Part shown: one piece after another, positions 18,510-26,400 of the stretch | Layout of the letters: every line of letters starts with the position of its first letter | Position numbering within the stretch: position 1 is the stretch's first letter | Source: Haloarcula rubra | GTDB taxonomy: Archaea > Halobacteriota > Halobacteria > Halobacteriales > Haloarculaceae | DNA: 64,000 bases | Direction: 5' to 3' | NCBI RefSeq assembly: GCF_019599465.1 | Contig: NZ_RKLR01000002.1 | Location: 558,001 to 622,000 of the forward strand | Made by a program: the position numbers and the translations under genes | Notes under the pieces: generated by a model | What the model saw: the letters and a program-made list of their open reading frames with translations, nothing else | What the model was told of the DNA's origin: nothing | The model's database searches: none

Positions 18510-19079
18510 GTGACCGATTCGAACCCCGACAGCGAGGGGAGTTCTCCCGACGCAAACCCTGGGGATGAGGGCCTCGAAACTACCGTGCAAGCGTTGGAAG
18601 CGCGGCTCGACGCCCTCTCGACACAAGTCTCCGGGCTCCGTGAGGAGCTTCACGATGAGCGCGACGTACGCGAGGAGCTAGAGGAGGAGCTGGCCGCGCG
18701 TGACGAGCGCGTCGACGAACTGGAAGCGGAGGTTGCGCGCCTCGATGCGCGTACCGACATCCTGGAAGTCGTCGAGAACGCCGACAAGATGTCCGGCAAG
18801 CAGCGCGCGGTGACGCTGGTCCAGCACCTTCACAGAGCTGCGAAGGCGCGTGAACGCCGCGACGAGCCGCCTGCAGCGACCGTCGACCGGGATGAAGCCG
18901 AGGAAGCGCTCCACTACCCGAACATCGACCGGACGACGATCTACCGGGACATGGAGCGCGCGGCTCGGTTGATCAACGGCCGCGCGCTCCAGTACGAGAA
19001 CGGAGAGCTACGTCTTGATCTCGACGCCGGGAGCCTTCCCCGGAAGTACACGGCTGACCAGGAGGGTGAGAATCTGTGA
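18510..19079 (+). CDS. Coiled-coil protein with C-terminal winged-helix-like domain, next to MCM helicase
   Basis: A 189-residue protein. Residues about 25-95 form a strong Glu/Leu/Arg-rich coiled coil (ALEARLDALSTQVSGLREEL onwards). The remainder contains DKMSGKQRAVTLVQHLHRAA and YPNIDRTTIYRDMERAARL, which reads as a helix-turn-helix DNA-binding region. The protein family is not named here, but similar proteins sit beside MCM or replication genes in haloarchaeal plasmids and viruses, so a replication or copy-control role is plausible. GTG 18510 is preferred over GTG 18501 because a GGGG-rich ribosome-binding stretch precedes it; this is uncertain. Its stop codon lies within a palindrome (19075-19089). 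Confidence 0.65.
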   Translation: MTDSNPDSEGSSPDANPGDEGLETTVQALEARLDALSTQVSGLREELHDERDVREELEEELAARDERVDELEAEVARLDARTDILEVVENADKMSGKQRAVTLVQHLHRAAKARERRDEPPAATVDRDEAEEALHYPNIDRTTIYRDMERAARLINGRALQYENGELRLDLDAGSLPRKYTADQEGENL

Positions 19080-19089
19080 AGTCCTCACA
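19075..19089. promoter_or_regulatory. Operator-like palindrome 1
   Basis: TGTGAAGTCCTCACA, an imperfect 7-1-7 inverted repeat (13 of 15 positions symmetric) overlapping the stop codon of the coiled-coil gene. A perfect version lies at 19266-19280. Confidence 0.45.
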
Positions 19090-19206
19090 ACAGATGCGAT
19101 GGGGGAAGCCCCCACCGGATAGGTCCAGTCTGAGCGATACCGTCTGAAACCTTAGAGTTTGCAGGGTAGGACGGTTATGTAAACAACTGTTCGTTAGCTG
19201 TTAGTA

Positions 19207-19234
19207 CGCTCGCAAACCGCTCGCACCGCTCGCA
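19207..19234 (+). repeat. Three short direct repeats (iteron-like)
   Basis: CGCTCGCA occurs three times, at 19207, 19218 and 19227, in the 208-base gap before the MCM gene. Such short repeats next to a replication helicase could mark a replication origin or replication-protein binding sites, but the unit is short and GC-rich, so chance is possible. Confidence 0.3.
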
Positions 19235-19265
19235 GTCGATACGAATCAACAGCCTCCGTGGCTGT

Positions 19266-19280
19266 TGTGAAGACTTCACA
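19266..19280. promoter_or_regulatory. Operator-like palindrome 2, just before the MCM start
   Basis: TGTGAAGACTTCACA is a perfect inverted repeat, TGTGAAG around a central A, ending eight bases before the MCM ATG at 19288. With the copy at 19075 it brackets the MCM promoter region, as expected for an autoregulated replication operon. Confidence 0.5.
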
Positions 19281-19287
19281 GAATCAC

Positions 19288-21336
19288 ATGATGCCCGAAA
19301 ACCACGAACTCACTGAAGAACTGATACAATTCTTCCGGGACTACTACTCGGAAGAGATCGCACAGCTCGCACAACGCTACCCCCAAGAGCAGAAATCGAT
19401 CCACGTCGACTACGACGACCTGTACCGATTCGATCCGAACGTAGCCGACGACGTGCGGAACCATCCAAAGGAACTGCAGGAACACCTAGAGGAAGCGCTC
19501 CGTCTCTACGACCTGCCGGTAGCGGTCGAACTTGACGACGCCCACGTACGTATCTACAACCTCCCGGAGACACACGTATTTGACCCCTCTGGTGTGTCCC
19601 GTCACGAGAACGTCGGCCAGTTGCTCGACATCCGGGGACAGGTCCAGAAGGTCTCCGACGTGAAGCCGCGCCTCACAGAAGCCGTGTGGGAGTGCCAACG
19701 CTGTGGGATCCAGACTGAGATTCCACAATACGGCGAGAGCCTGCAGGAACCGCACGAGTGCCAGGGGTGTGAGCGACAGGGTCCGTTCTCACTCGATGCG
19801 AGCGCCAGTAGCTGGACCGACCACCAGTACGCCCGTATCCAGCAACCGCCCGAGAAAACGAACGGCGGAGAAGCACAGAGTGTCGACGCGCACCTCGAAG
19901 ACGACCTGATCGAAGGCTTCGATGCCGGTAACAGGGTGATTCTGACCGGGATTCTCGACATCGAAGAGCCCGGAGCCGACCAGGGGCTTGACTTCGACAC
20001 GAACCTCGACGCGCGTTCAGTCGTCAAAGAGGAGAGCGACTACGACGATGTCGACGTAGAGGAGCACCTCGACGAGATCGAAGCCATCGCAAACGGGGAA
20101 CGTGGCGACCCGTACCGGCTACTTATCGACTCGATCAACCCGAAACACCGAGGCGATGAACACGTCAAGCTGGCCGTCGCGCTGCAGCTCTTCGGCGGCT
20201 GGGTACACGAGTACCCGGACGGCAGCCGCGACCGTGGCGACTGGCACATGCTCCTCCTTGGAGACCCCGGCTGTGGGAAATCCACGTTCCTCCGCTACGT
20301 CGACCAAATTGCGCCGCGGTCGACATATGCCTCGGGAAAGGGTGCGACGGCGGCGGGAATGACGGCAGCCGCTGTATCGGATGACTTCGGGGATACGGAG
20401 TGGGGACTGGAAGCCGGTGCGCTGGTACTGGCCGACGGCGGGATTGCCTGCGTCGACGAGATCGACAAGATGCAGTCCGACGCGGTATCCTCGATGCACG
20501 ACGCCCTAGAGAGTCAGCAGGTCCACATCAACAAAGCCGGCATCAACGCCACGCTGAACGCCCGGACTTCGTTACTTGCAGCGGGGAATCCGAAGGACGG
20601 CCGCTTCGAGCGCTACCGTCCGAAAGGGGAGCAGATCGATATGGGACCGACACTGCTCTCCCGGTTCGACCTGATGTTCATGGTGTCCGACGAGCCCGAC
20701 AGGGAGGACGATGCAGATGTCGTCGAGCACATGGTCCAGAGCCGGCAGGCTGCAGGCCGCTACACCCGGGGTGAGGAGCTGAGTGAGGAGGAACAGCAGC
20801 GGGTCGAACCCGCGATAGACCGGTCGGTGATGCGGGCTTACGTCGCTCACGCCAAACAGACTTGTCGTCCGATCATCGAGAGCGACGAAGTAGCGGAGCG
20901 ACTGAAGCAGTTCTTCGTCGAGTTCCGAGCTGGGGCTGGTGAACAAGACGACGACTCACCGATTCCGGTGACATTCCGCAAGGTCGAAGCGATACAGCGG
21001 CTCGCAGAGTCGAGCGCTCGGGTTCGTCTTTCCGATACTGTGGAGGTCGAAGATGTAGAGCGGGCGATTAAGCTCGTGACGAAGTCGATGAAGCAGGTAG
21101 GGTACGATCCGGAGAGCGGTGAGTTCGATGCTGATATTATTGAAACTGGGCAGTCGAAGAGTCAGCGAGAGCGAAGACAAGCGATTCTTGACGCTGTTGC
21201 TGAACTGGATGGAGCATCTACAAAAGAGATAGCTGAAAATTTAGCCTTCAAAAAAAGCACCATTGAGAATGATATTAACCATTTAAAACAGAAGGGGATG
21301 CTCTTCCTCATAAACGAGGAACTCAGAAAAGCGTAG
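19288..21336 (+). CDS. mcm: MCM-family replicative helicase encoded by the element
   Basis: A 682-residue MCM helicase (from ATG 19288). It has an N-terminal MCM domain (about 5-230) with a four-Cys zinc site (WECQRCG and HECQGCERQG), then the AAA+ core (about 270-520). Core motifs are Walker A GDPGCGKST, Walker B IACVDEIDKM, sensor 1 AAGNPKDGRF and the arginine finger LLSRFDLMF. A C-terminal winged helix follows (KEIAENLAFKKSTIENDINHL). It unwinds DNA at forks; an extra copy on an element normally serves that element's own replication. The start is uncertain between 19258 (GTG), 19288 and 19291; ATG 19288 leaves the palindrome outside the gene. The 3' third is more A/T-rich than the rest. 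Confidence 0.88.
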   Translation: MMPENHELTEELIQFFRDYYSEEIAQLAQRYPQEQKSIHVDYDDLYRFDPNVADDVRNHPKELQEHLEEALRLYDLPVAVELDDAHVRIYNLPETHVFDPSGVSRHENVGQLLDIRGQVQKVSDVKPRLTEAVWECQRCGIQTEIPQYGESLQEPHECQGCERQGPFSLDASASSWTDHQYARIQQPPEKTNGGEAQSVDAHLEDDLIEGFDAGNRVILTGILDIEEPGADQGLDFDTNLDARSVVKEESDYDDVDVEEHLDEIEAIANGERGDPYRLLIDSINPKHRGDEHVKLAVALQLFGGWVHEYPDGSRDRGDWHMLLLGDPGCGKSTFLRYVDQIAPRSTYASGKGATAAGMTAAAVSDDFGDTEWGLEAGALVLADGGIACVDEIDKMQSDAVSSMHDALESQQVHINKAGINATLNARTSLLAAGNPKDGRFERYRPKGEQIDMGPTLLSRFDLMFMVSDEPDREDDADVVEHMVQSRQAAGRYTRGEELSEEEQQRVEPAIDRSVMRAYVAHAKQTCRPIIESDEVAERLKQFFVEFRAGAGEQDDDSPIPVTFRKVEAIQRLAESSARVRLSDTVEVEDVERAIKLVTKSMKQVGYDPESGEFDADIIETGQSKSQRERRQAILDAVAELDGASTKEIAENLAFKKSTIENDINHLKQKGMLFLINEELRKA

Positions 21337-21634
21337 AAATGTTATAGAGAGCCTTTCTAACAATAATCCAGGGTGCGGTGTACCGTGGTGTGGAGGAAAC
21401 AATGACGTCTGTAATCAAATTTTTATGTCTCCTGACAGAACACTCTCGCAACCGGTTCACTTAGGAGGCCGCAATGGGGTGTTCCGGACCTTTGGACTAA
21501 TCTGGAACACTTTCTCGAAGAGCCTTGAATTGGAATTTCATTTCCATTATGACGTAGTGACATTTATGTAGTAGCCTGCAAATTGTCATTTGCTATGTCA
21601 TTACTGGCCAAGAGGAGACAGAGGTGATGTCTTC
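21337..21634 (+). promoter_or_regulatory. Leader region upstream of the cas operon with small leader ORFs and a hairpin
   Basis: About 300 bases with no large gene. Two mini-ORFs each follow a strong ribosome-binding site. The first is 21402-21464 (20 codons, GGAGG at 21392-21396); the second is 21474-21500 (8 codons, AGGAGG at 21463-21468 overlapping the first stop). A hairpin (arms 21479-21488 GTGTTCCGGA and 21501-21510 TCTGGAACAC, one mismatch, 12-base loop) overlaps the second mini-ORF. A/T-rich promoter-like stretches lie near 21539-21575. The region must hold the cas promoter; the leader ORFs suggest possible translational or attenuation control, which is inference. Confidence 0.45.
21402..21464 (+). 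CDS. Possible 20-codon leader ORF upstream of cas6
   Basis: It begins ATG with GGAGG five bases upstream and reads MTSVIKFLCLLTEHSRNRFT before TAG. The stop overlaps the AGGAGG of a second eight-codon ORF at 21474-21500, so the two would be translationally coupled. No family is recognisable. It may be a regulatory leader peptide or chance; the matched ribosome-binding sites are the only support. Confidence 0.3.
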   Translation: MTSVIKFLCLLTEHSRNRFT

Positions 21635-21637
21635 TTG
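21621..21637 (+). promoter_or_regulatory. Ribosome-binding site deciding the cas6 TTG start
   Basis: GAGGTGAT at 21621-21628, a full match to the anti-Shine-Dalgarno region, lies six bases before TTG 21635. The protein from there (MRILARINARAD) matches the usual Cas6 N-terminus. This is unusual in a haloarchaeon, where most leading genes are leaderless and ATG is preferred. Confidence 0.6.
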
Positions 21638-22447
21638 CGTATATTAGCGCGTATCAACGCACGCGCCGATACTGCCTACGACAACACGTACCACCACAAG
21701 CTTCGAGGGCGTATCTGGAACGCGCTCGACGGGACGGAGTACGATTCGATCCACGACGAGAATCGCCCGAAAGGGTTCACGTACTCGAACCCGTTCCCTC
21801 CGGGAGATATGCGGGAGGGGGACGAACGAACCCTGCTCGTAGCCTCTCCCAACGAGGAATTACTCGCCCACGTTGCTGCCGACCTCAAAGACGACCGGGA
21901 GCTGAACATCGGTGAGATGCCTTTCCACGTCGATTCTGTCAACGGGTTGGCGACCGACGTGGGCGAACCGGGCACATCGGGAACGATCGAGACGGGGACG
22001 GGCGTGCTGGTTCGGATCCCGCCATGGCGCTTCGAGGAATACGACATTGACGTTGACCACGACGAGGCGGAGTTCTGGCGACCCCAGCACACGATGGAGC
22101 CGTTCCGCAATCAAATCGAGAACAATCTCGACAAGAAACACGATCTGTTTTGTCCCGACTACCTTCCCGGGCCGTCCGAGGCTGACGGCGATCTGTTCGA
22201 CGGCGCGGACCTGATCAAGACGTTCTCGATCCCGGTGACCGTGACACAGGGCCAGCGTGAGACGTGGGTGTTGAGTAAATGGCGGTTCGACTACACCGTC
22301 CGCGACGACCACCACCGTCGCCATCTGAATCTCGCTCTCGACACCGGTATCGGCGAGCGCAACTCGCTCGGGTTCGGATTCGTCAACATCACCGAGAAAG
22401 ACAGTCAGGACGCTCGTACGGGAGGTCGAATCGGTGCTCGAACCTGA
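21635..22447 (+). CDS. cas6: Cas6, CRISPR RNA-processing endoribonuclease (type I-B)
   Basis: A 270-residue RAMP protein that cuts the long CRISPR transcript within each repeat to release crRNAs. The N-terminal ferredoxin-like fold begins RILARINARADTAYDNTYHHKLRGRIW; the Tyr/His region there is the expected catalytic area. The C-terminal glycine-rich loop is GERNSLGFGFVN, the family hallmark. TTG 21635 is taken as the start because of the ribosome-binding site before it and because earlier in-frame codons give a non-family N-terminus. It is the first gene of the cas operon and overlaps cas8b by 14 bases. Partner repeat: the 30-base unit of the array at 30880. Confidence 0.88.
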   Translation: MRILARINARADTAYDNTYHHKLRGRIWNALDGTEYDSIHDENRPKGFTYSNPFPPGDMREGDERTLLVASPNEELLAHVAADLKDDRELNIGEMPFHVDSVNGLATDVGEPGTSGTIETGTGVLVRIPPWRFEEYDIDVDHDEAEFWRPQHTMEPFRNQIENNLDKKHDLFCPDYLPGPSEADGDLFDGADLIKTFSIPVTVTQGQRETWVLSKWRFDYTVRDDHHRRHLNLALDTGIGERNSLGFGFVNITEKDSQDARTGGRIGART

Positions 22448-24551
22448 TGCGTTCTACGAGGAGTATCCACCAGAGAAACTGGAAGACGAACTCCCGGAGC
22501 GGCCGATCTCCTCGCTTCGAGACATCCAGCATCTATATGGTCGTCTCTACACGCTGGCGACAGCAGGCGGCGGCGAGTATGCCGCGTATCTGACACCTGA
22601 CCAGGCCAACGACTTGGTCGGCGCAGAAGAGAGCCTGATCGTTGTCAGAGTAGATCTATCGGGCGAGCAGCCAGAATTGGCCGACCCTCCGATTAGGATA
22701 GCTCAGTATACTGATGATCACGTCGATAAGATCTGCCACTGTTACTATTTCAACAGAGGATCAGGAATCGATCACAGTATAACTCACCGATCTGGGAAAA
22801 ATAAAGAACCAGAACGACTCGGCAAATATGCAGCGGACCGTCTCACTCGGTGGCCAACCGAGGATGCCGTTACTAAGGTTGCACAACAACATGACGAGGG
22901 TTGTATAATTGACTCATTGGCCCAGATCGGCGAGCGAGACGACGTTCTCGATACCCTAAGAAACAGGATCGAGGACGATCTCGGCGGCAAACGTACCTCT
23001 CTAATCACGGTGAAAATAAAAGAGGACGAGGAATCGGATTACAAATGGCCGGGTGAAGTACCGGTTCTCAACGATGCAATGCGGGCTCAAAAGCTCCATA
23101 AACTTGTCTCAAAAGGTGAGGCAACGAACTCGGTCGGACAAGCAACTGATCTGATTACCGGAGAGGTCTGTCGTACAGTTGGTACCGCTCAAGATCCACT
23201 CAACTATTTCTTGGGCAAGCAGATGGAGAAGTTCCCGGGACTGGATCCCGACGAAGCCTGGCGGAGCCACCCCATCTCCGAGGACGGGGCGGTCACGCTG
23301 ATGAACGCCGAGGAGTTCGTCGACGCCTGCTCTTACCGGACGTTCAACGCGGACGTGTACTACCTCCCGTACTTCCTCGGTCGACCGAAGCCCAAGGAGA
23401 CGTACAAACTGTATTCGGCACTTCACGGCGTAGCACAGGCGGACGACATGGATCCGGTCCAGCAGTTTTACGACCGCTTCGGGGAGCACGAAGACGAGTT
23501 CGAGGGGCGGCTGCGATTTTACGTCGCCGCAGTGATGAAACACCAGATGTCTCGCTTCGACGTGTACGGCGAGACGCTGAACGGTCGACTCCACTATCCG
23601 ACGGAGGTCGGTAAGCGACACGAACAGGTCTCCGGCAGTTGGGTGTTTGACGACGATGACGCGAGGAATGAGGAGCGAACATCACCGATGCCTTCTCACG
23701 AGGAGTGGCCACTGACGAACGGGGGGAACCCACGGGGGAGGGTTGCAGATGGTCGTTATCTCTACGCGACGTTCCCTTTTACCGACGAGGACACCGACGC
23801 GACAGTGGACGACGAGCGCATTGATGTTCACGTCTCGATCCTCGCCGGCGACCCAGTGCCGAGGGGCCAACTCGTCAGCGCCTACGTTGAGCGACTGCTT
23901 GACTGGGACGGCGACGATGTCCCCGAGTTCCAGATCGCTTCACAGTTCGCACAGCTGTGCGCTCTCGAAAACGCCAATCTCGTGACGACAGACGCTGGCG
24001 ATACTGAATCACACCTGATCGACGGACCAGACTACGACACTATGCAATCAGATGCTGCACGAACCGACGGGGGCACTGTCGCCCTCGATCGCACCGAGAA
24101 ACTCGAATCGTTCATCGACCAGACGGATGGCCTCGACAATCCCGAACGGCGAGGTGCGTTCCTGATCGGCGCACTCGTCGGCCAGGTCGGCACCTACCAA
24201 CAGGCCTACCACGACCGATCGACGACCGTCATCGATCAGTACCCAATCAAGTCGATGACCAAGACAAAGGTCAAGCGCATTACGCAGGAGGTGATCGACA
24301 AGGACGTCGTCTATTCTCGGGAGAGCGCCAAGAAAGGCTCGAACATCAACTCGACGATGTACAAGGAGGTCACCAACGGGATCGTCGAGACGATGGCCGA
24401 GAAGGATCCCGACGTATGGGAGATCAGCACCGACGATCTCCGCTTCTACTACGCACTGGGTGTGACCTACGGAATGAACGACCGTTCGACGAACCAGGAC
24501 GCAGAGAACAGCGACGCAGACACCGACGACACTATCGATACCAATGAGTGA
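22434..24551 (+). CDS. cas8b: Cas8b, large subunit of the type I-B Cascade
   Basis: A 705-residue large subunit of the haloarchaeal I-B (Cas8b/Csh1-like) type, expected to recognise the PAM in target DNA and hold the crRNA 5' end. Sequence in this family diverges strongly, so the call rests on the position between cas6 and cas7, the size, and recognisable segments such as GAFLIGALVGQVGTYQQ and the C-terminal DLRFYYALGVTYGMN. The GTG start at 22434 lies inside cas6. The central part (about 22600-23200) is visibly more A/T-rich than the rest, with codon use unlike its ends, suggesting a mosaic or recombinant gene. An acidic tail ends the protein. Confidence 0.85.
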   Translation: MLEPDAFYEEYPPEKLEDELPERPISSLRDIQHLYGRLYTLATAGGGEYAAYLTPDQANDLVGAEESLIVVRVDLSGEQPELADPPIRIAQYTDDHVDKICHCYYFNRGSGIDHSITHRSGKNKEPERLGKYAADRLTRWPTEDAVTKVAQQHDEGCIIDSLAQIGERDDVLDTLRNRIEDDLGGKRTSLITVKIKEDEESDYKWPGEVPVLNDAMRAQKLHKLVSKGEATNSVGQATDLITGEVCRTVGTAQDPLNYFLGKQMEKFPGLDPDEAWRSHPISEDGAVTLMNAEEFVDACSYRTFNADVYYLPYFLGRPKPKETYKLYSALHGVAQADDMDPVQQFYDRFGEHEDEFEGRLRFYVAAVMKHQMSRFDVYGETLNGRLHYPTEVGKRHEQVSGSWVFDDDDARNEERTSPMPSHEEWPLTNGGNPRGRVADGRYLYATFPFTDEDTDATVDDERIDVHVSILAGDPVPRGQLVSAYVERLLDWDGDDVPEFQIASQFAQLCALENANLVTTDAGDTESHLIDGPDYDTMQSDAARTDGGTVALDRTEKLESFIDQTDGLDNPERRGAFLIGALVGQVGTYQQAYHDRSTTVIDQYPIKSMTKTKVKRITQEVIDKDVVYSRESAKKGSNINSTMYKEVTNGIVETMAEKDPDVWEISTDDLRFYYALGVTYGMNDRSTNQDAENSDADTDDTIDTNE

Positions 24552-25608
24552 ACACTATCCCACCGCCTCGAACCGATCAGAGATCGTCTTCGCCTATGAT
24601 GCAGTCGACGCGAACCCCAACGGCAATCCGCTCAGCGGTGCGAACCGACCACGAATCGACCCGCAGACAGACCAAGCGATCGTCACAGACGTTCGTCTCA
24701 AGCGGTACCTCCGCGACCAGCTACAGGACGACGGGCACGGCGTCTATATTCGCAATGTCAAGGAGGAAGGCGATCAGGCGACGCGCGAAGATCTTCTCGA
24801 AGATCGACTGAAGGATGTCGAACTCGACGATGTGGATGGTGACGAGATCGAAGACGCAGTCTTCCAGCAGTTCCTCGAAAACAGCGCCGACGTACGCTAC
24901 TTCGGCGCGACGATGAGCGTCGATATGGACGAGGAGAAGTACGAGGATATCGCCGACGAACTCCCTAGCCACTTCACCGGTCCGGTCCAGTTCTCGCCCG
25001 GTAAGTCGCTCCATCCGGTCACCGAGAACGAGGAGTACAACAGCCTCACGAGCGTCATCGCGACTGGAAAGGGCAAAGAGCAGGGCGGCTTCGACCTCGA
25101 CGACCACCGCATCCAATACGCGTTCATCGGGTTCCACGGTCTCGTGGACGAACATGGGGCCGAGGACACGCTGCTGAAGAATGAGGATGTTCGGCGGCTG
25201 GACACGTTGTGCTGGCGTGCGCTGAAGAACCAGACGATCAGCCGGAGCAAGGTCGGCCAGGAGCCGCGGCTCTACCTCCGGGTCGAGTACGAGGGCGAGA
25301 GTTTCCACCTCGGTGGTCTCGATCAGGACCTCGCACTCGATGAGGAGGCGTCCGAACCGGCCGAACAACTCCGGACGGTTCGGGACGTGTGTCTCGACGT
25401 GACAAGCCTCGTCGACCGACTCGACAAAGCGTCCGACCGGATTGACACTGTCCACGTCGTCGCCAGCGATGTCCTCGACGTTTCCGTCGACGGGGAGATA
25501 GGCGGTCACGAGTTCCTCTACGGCGCACTTGAAGATGCCATCGGTGCCGATTCCGTCCGGGTGATCGACGTGTACGAAGACGCCAAAGCGACGATGCCGG
25601 AGGAGTGA
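24544..25608 (+). CDS. cas7: Cas7, Cascade backbone subunit (Csh2 type)
   Basis: A 354-residue RAMP protein that polymerises along the crRNA to form the Cascade backbone. It shows the family start SEIVFAYDAVDANPNGNPLSG, then NRPRIDPQTDQAIVTDVRLKR. The mid part YFGATMSVDMDEE and FTGPVQFSPGKSLHPV are typical of haloarchaeal Csh2. It overlaps cas8b by eight bases, indicating coupled translation. Length agrees with Haloferax and Haloarcula Cas7. Confidence 0.93.
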   Translation: MSEHYPTASNRSEIVFAYDAVDANPNGNPLSGANRPRIDPQTDQAIVTDVRLKRYLRDQLQDDGHGVYIRNVKEEGDQATREDLLEDRLKDVELDDVDGDEIEDAVFQQFLENSADVRYFGATMSVDMDEEKYEDIADELPSHFTGPVQFSPGKSLHPVTENEEYNSLTSVIATGKGKEQGGFDLDDHRIQYAFIGFHGLVDEHGAEDTLLKNEDVRRLDTLCWRALKNQTISRSKVGQEPRLYLRVEYEGESFHLGGLDQDLALDEEASEPAEQLRTVRDVCLDVTSLVDRLDKASDRIDTVHVVASDVLDVSVDGEIGGHEFLYGALEDAIGADSVRVIDVYEDAKATMPEE

Positions 25609-25611
25609 GCC

Positions 25612-26400
25612 GTGACCTTGCACGCCTCGACCGCGTCGAATCTCCCCGACGACGCGGAGACGTGTCTGTCGTTCACGATCAGCGGTCCGTGGGGGCACTT
25701 CCGACGTATCGAGGGCAACATCGTGAAACAGACCTACCGGGTCATCCCGCGGACAACCGTCGCGGGGCTGATCGCGGCGATGCTAGGGATCGAGCGTGAC
25801 GGCTACTACGACCTGTTCGCGCCAGGGGAGTCCCTCGTCGCCATCGAACCGGCGACCGAACTCCGCACGATGAAGCTCCCCATGAACACGCTTTCGACGG
25901 CCGACGAGCACTTGGCCTCGCTGAACCCTCGTGGGAAGCTCTCGATCAAGCTCCCCGATCCGTCCAAGCCCCGCCAGCAACACAACTATGAGGTCCTCGT
26001 GGACCCAGCCTATCGGGTTGACGTGTGGCTCTCAGACGACAAGCGGTACGAACAACTGCGCTCGCTGCTCGAATCTGGGGAGTCGTACTATGTCCCGAGT
26101 CTCGGTCTCTCCGAGTACCTCGCGACGGTCGAATACCACGGGGAGTTTCCGATCGAAACGGGACCGAACGGTGAGACGGTGACTATCGACTCAACCGTTC
26201 CGGAAGCCGTCGATTCGATCGTCCCACAACCGGACACCCGCTACCAGATCGAACAGACGCCCGCGTTCATGGAACGCGACGAGGGCGGTCGGACGACCAG
26301 CGCGTTCGTCTCCTATGCCTACAACCCTGACGGGGGGTCGCTACGGCTGACGGACTTGTCACCACAGACGGTCGACGGCAGAGTCGTGGTGTTTACCTGA
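25612..26400 (+). CDS. cas5: Cas5, Cascade subunit (Cas5h type)
   Basis: A 262-residue RAMP subunit that caps the 5' handle of crRNA. The N-terminal CLSFTISGPWGHFRRIEGNIVKQTYRVIPRTTVAGLIAAMLG is the Cas5 signature (GPWGHFR, then PRTTVAGLI), followed by the thumb and C-terminal domain. The start is GTG 25612, three bases after the cas7 stop. An ATG does not occur in-frame before the conserved region. It overlaps cas3 by one base (TGATG). Confidence 0.92.
   Translation: MTLHASTASNLPDDAETCLSFTISGPWGHFRRIEGNIVKQTYRVIPRTTVAGLIAAMLGIERDGYYDLFAPGESLVAIEPATELRTMKLPMNTLSTADEHLASLNPRGKLSIKLPDPSKPRQQHNYEVLVDPAYRVDVWLSDDKRYEQLRSLLESGESYYVPSLGLSEYLATVEYHGEFPIETGPNGETVTIDSTVPEAVDSIVPQPDTRYQIEQTPAFMERDEGGRTTSAFVSYAYNPDGGSLRLTDLSPQTVDGRVVVFT

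Noticed and set aside
21594-21626. Eleven-codon frame MSLLAKRRQR before cas6
   Set aside because: No ribosome-binding site or conservation evidence; its end is simply the cas6 ribosome-binding site.
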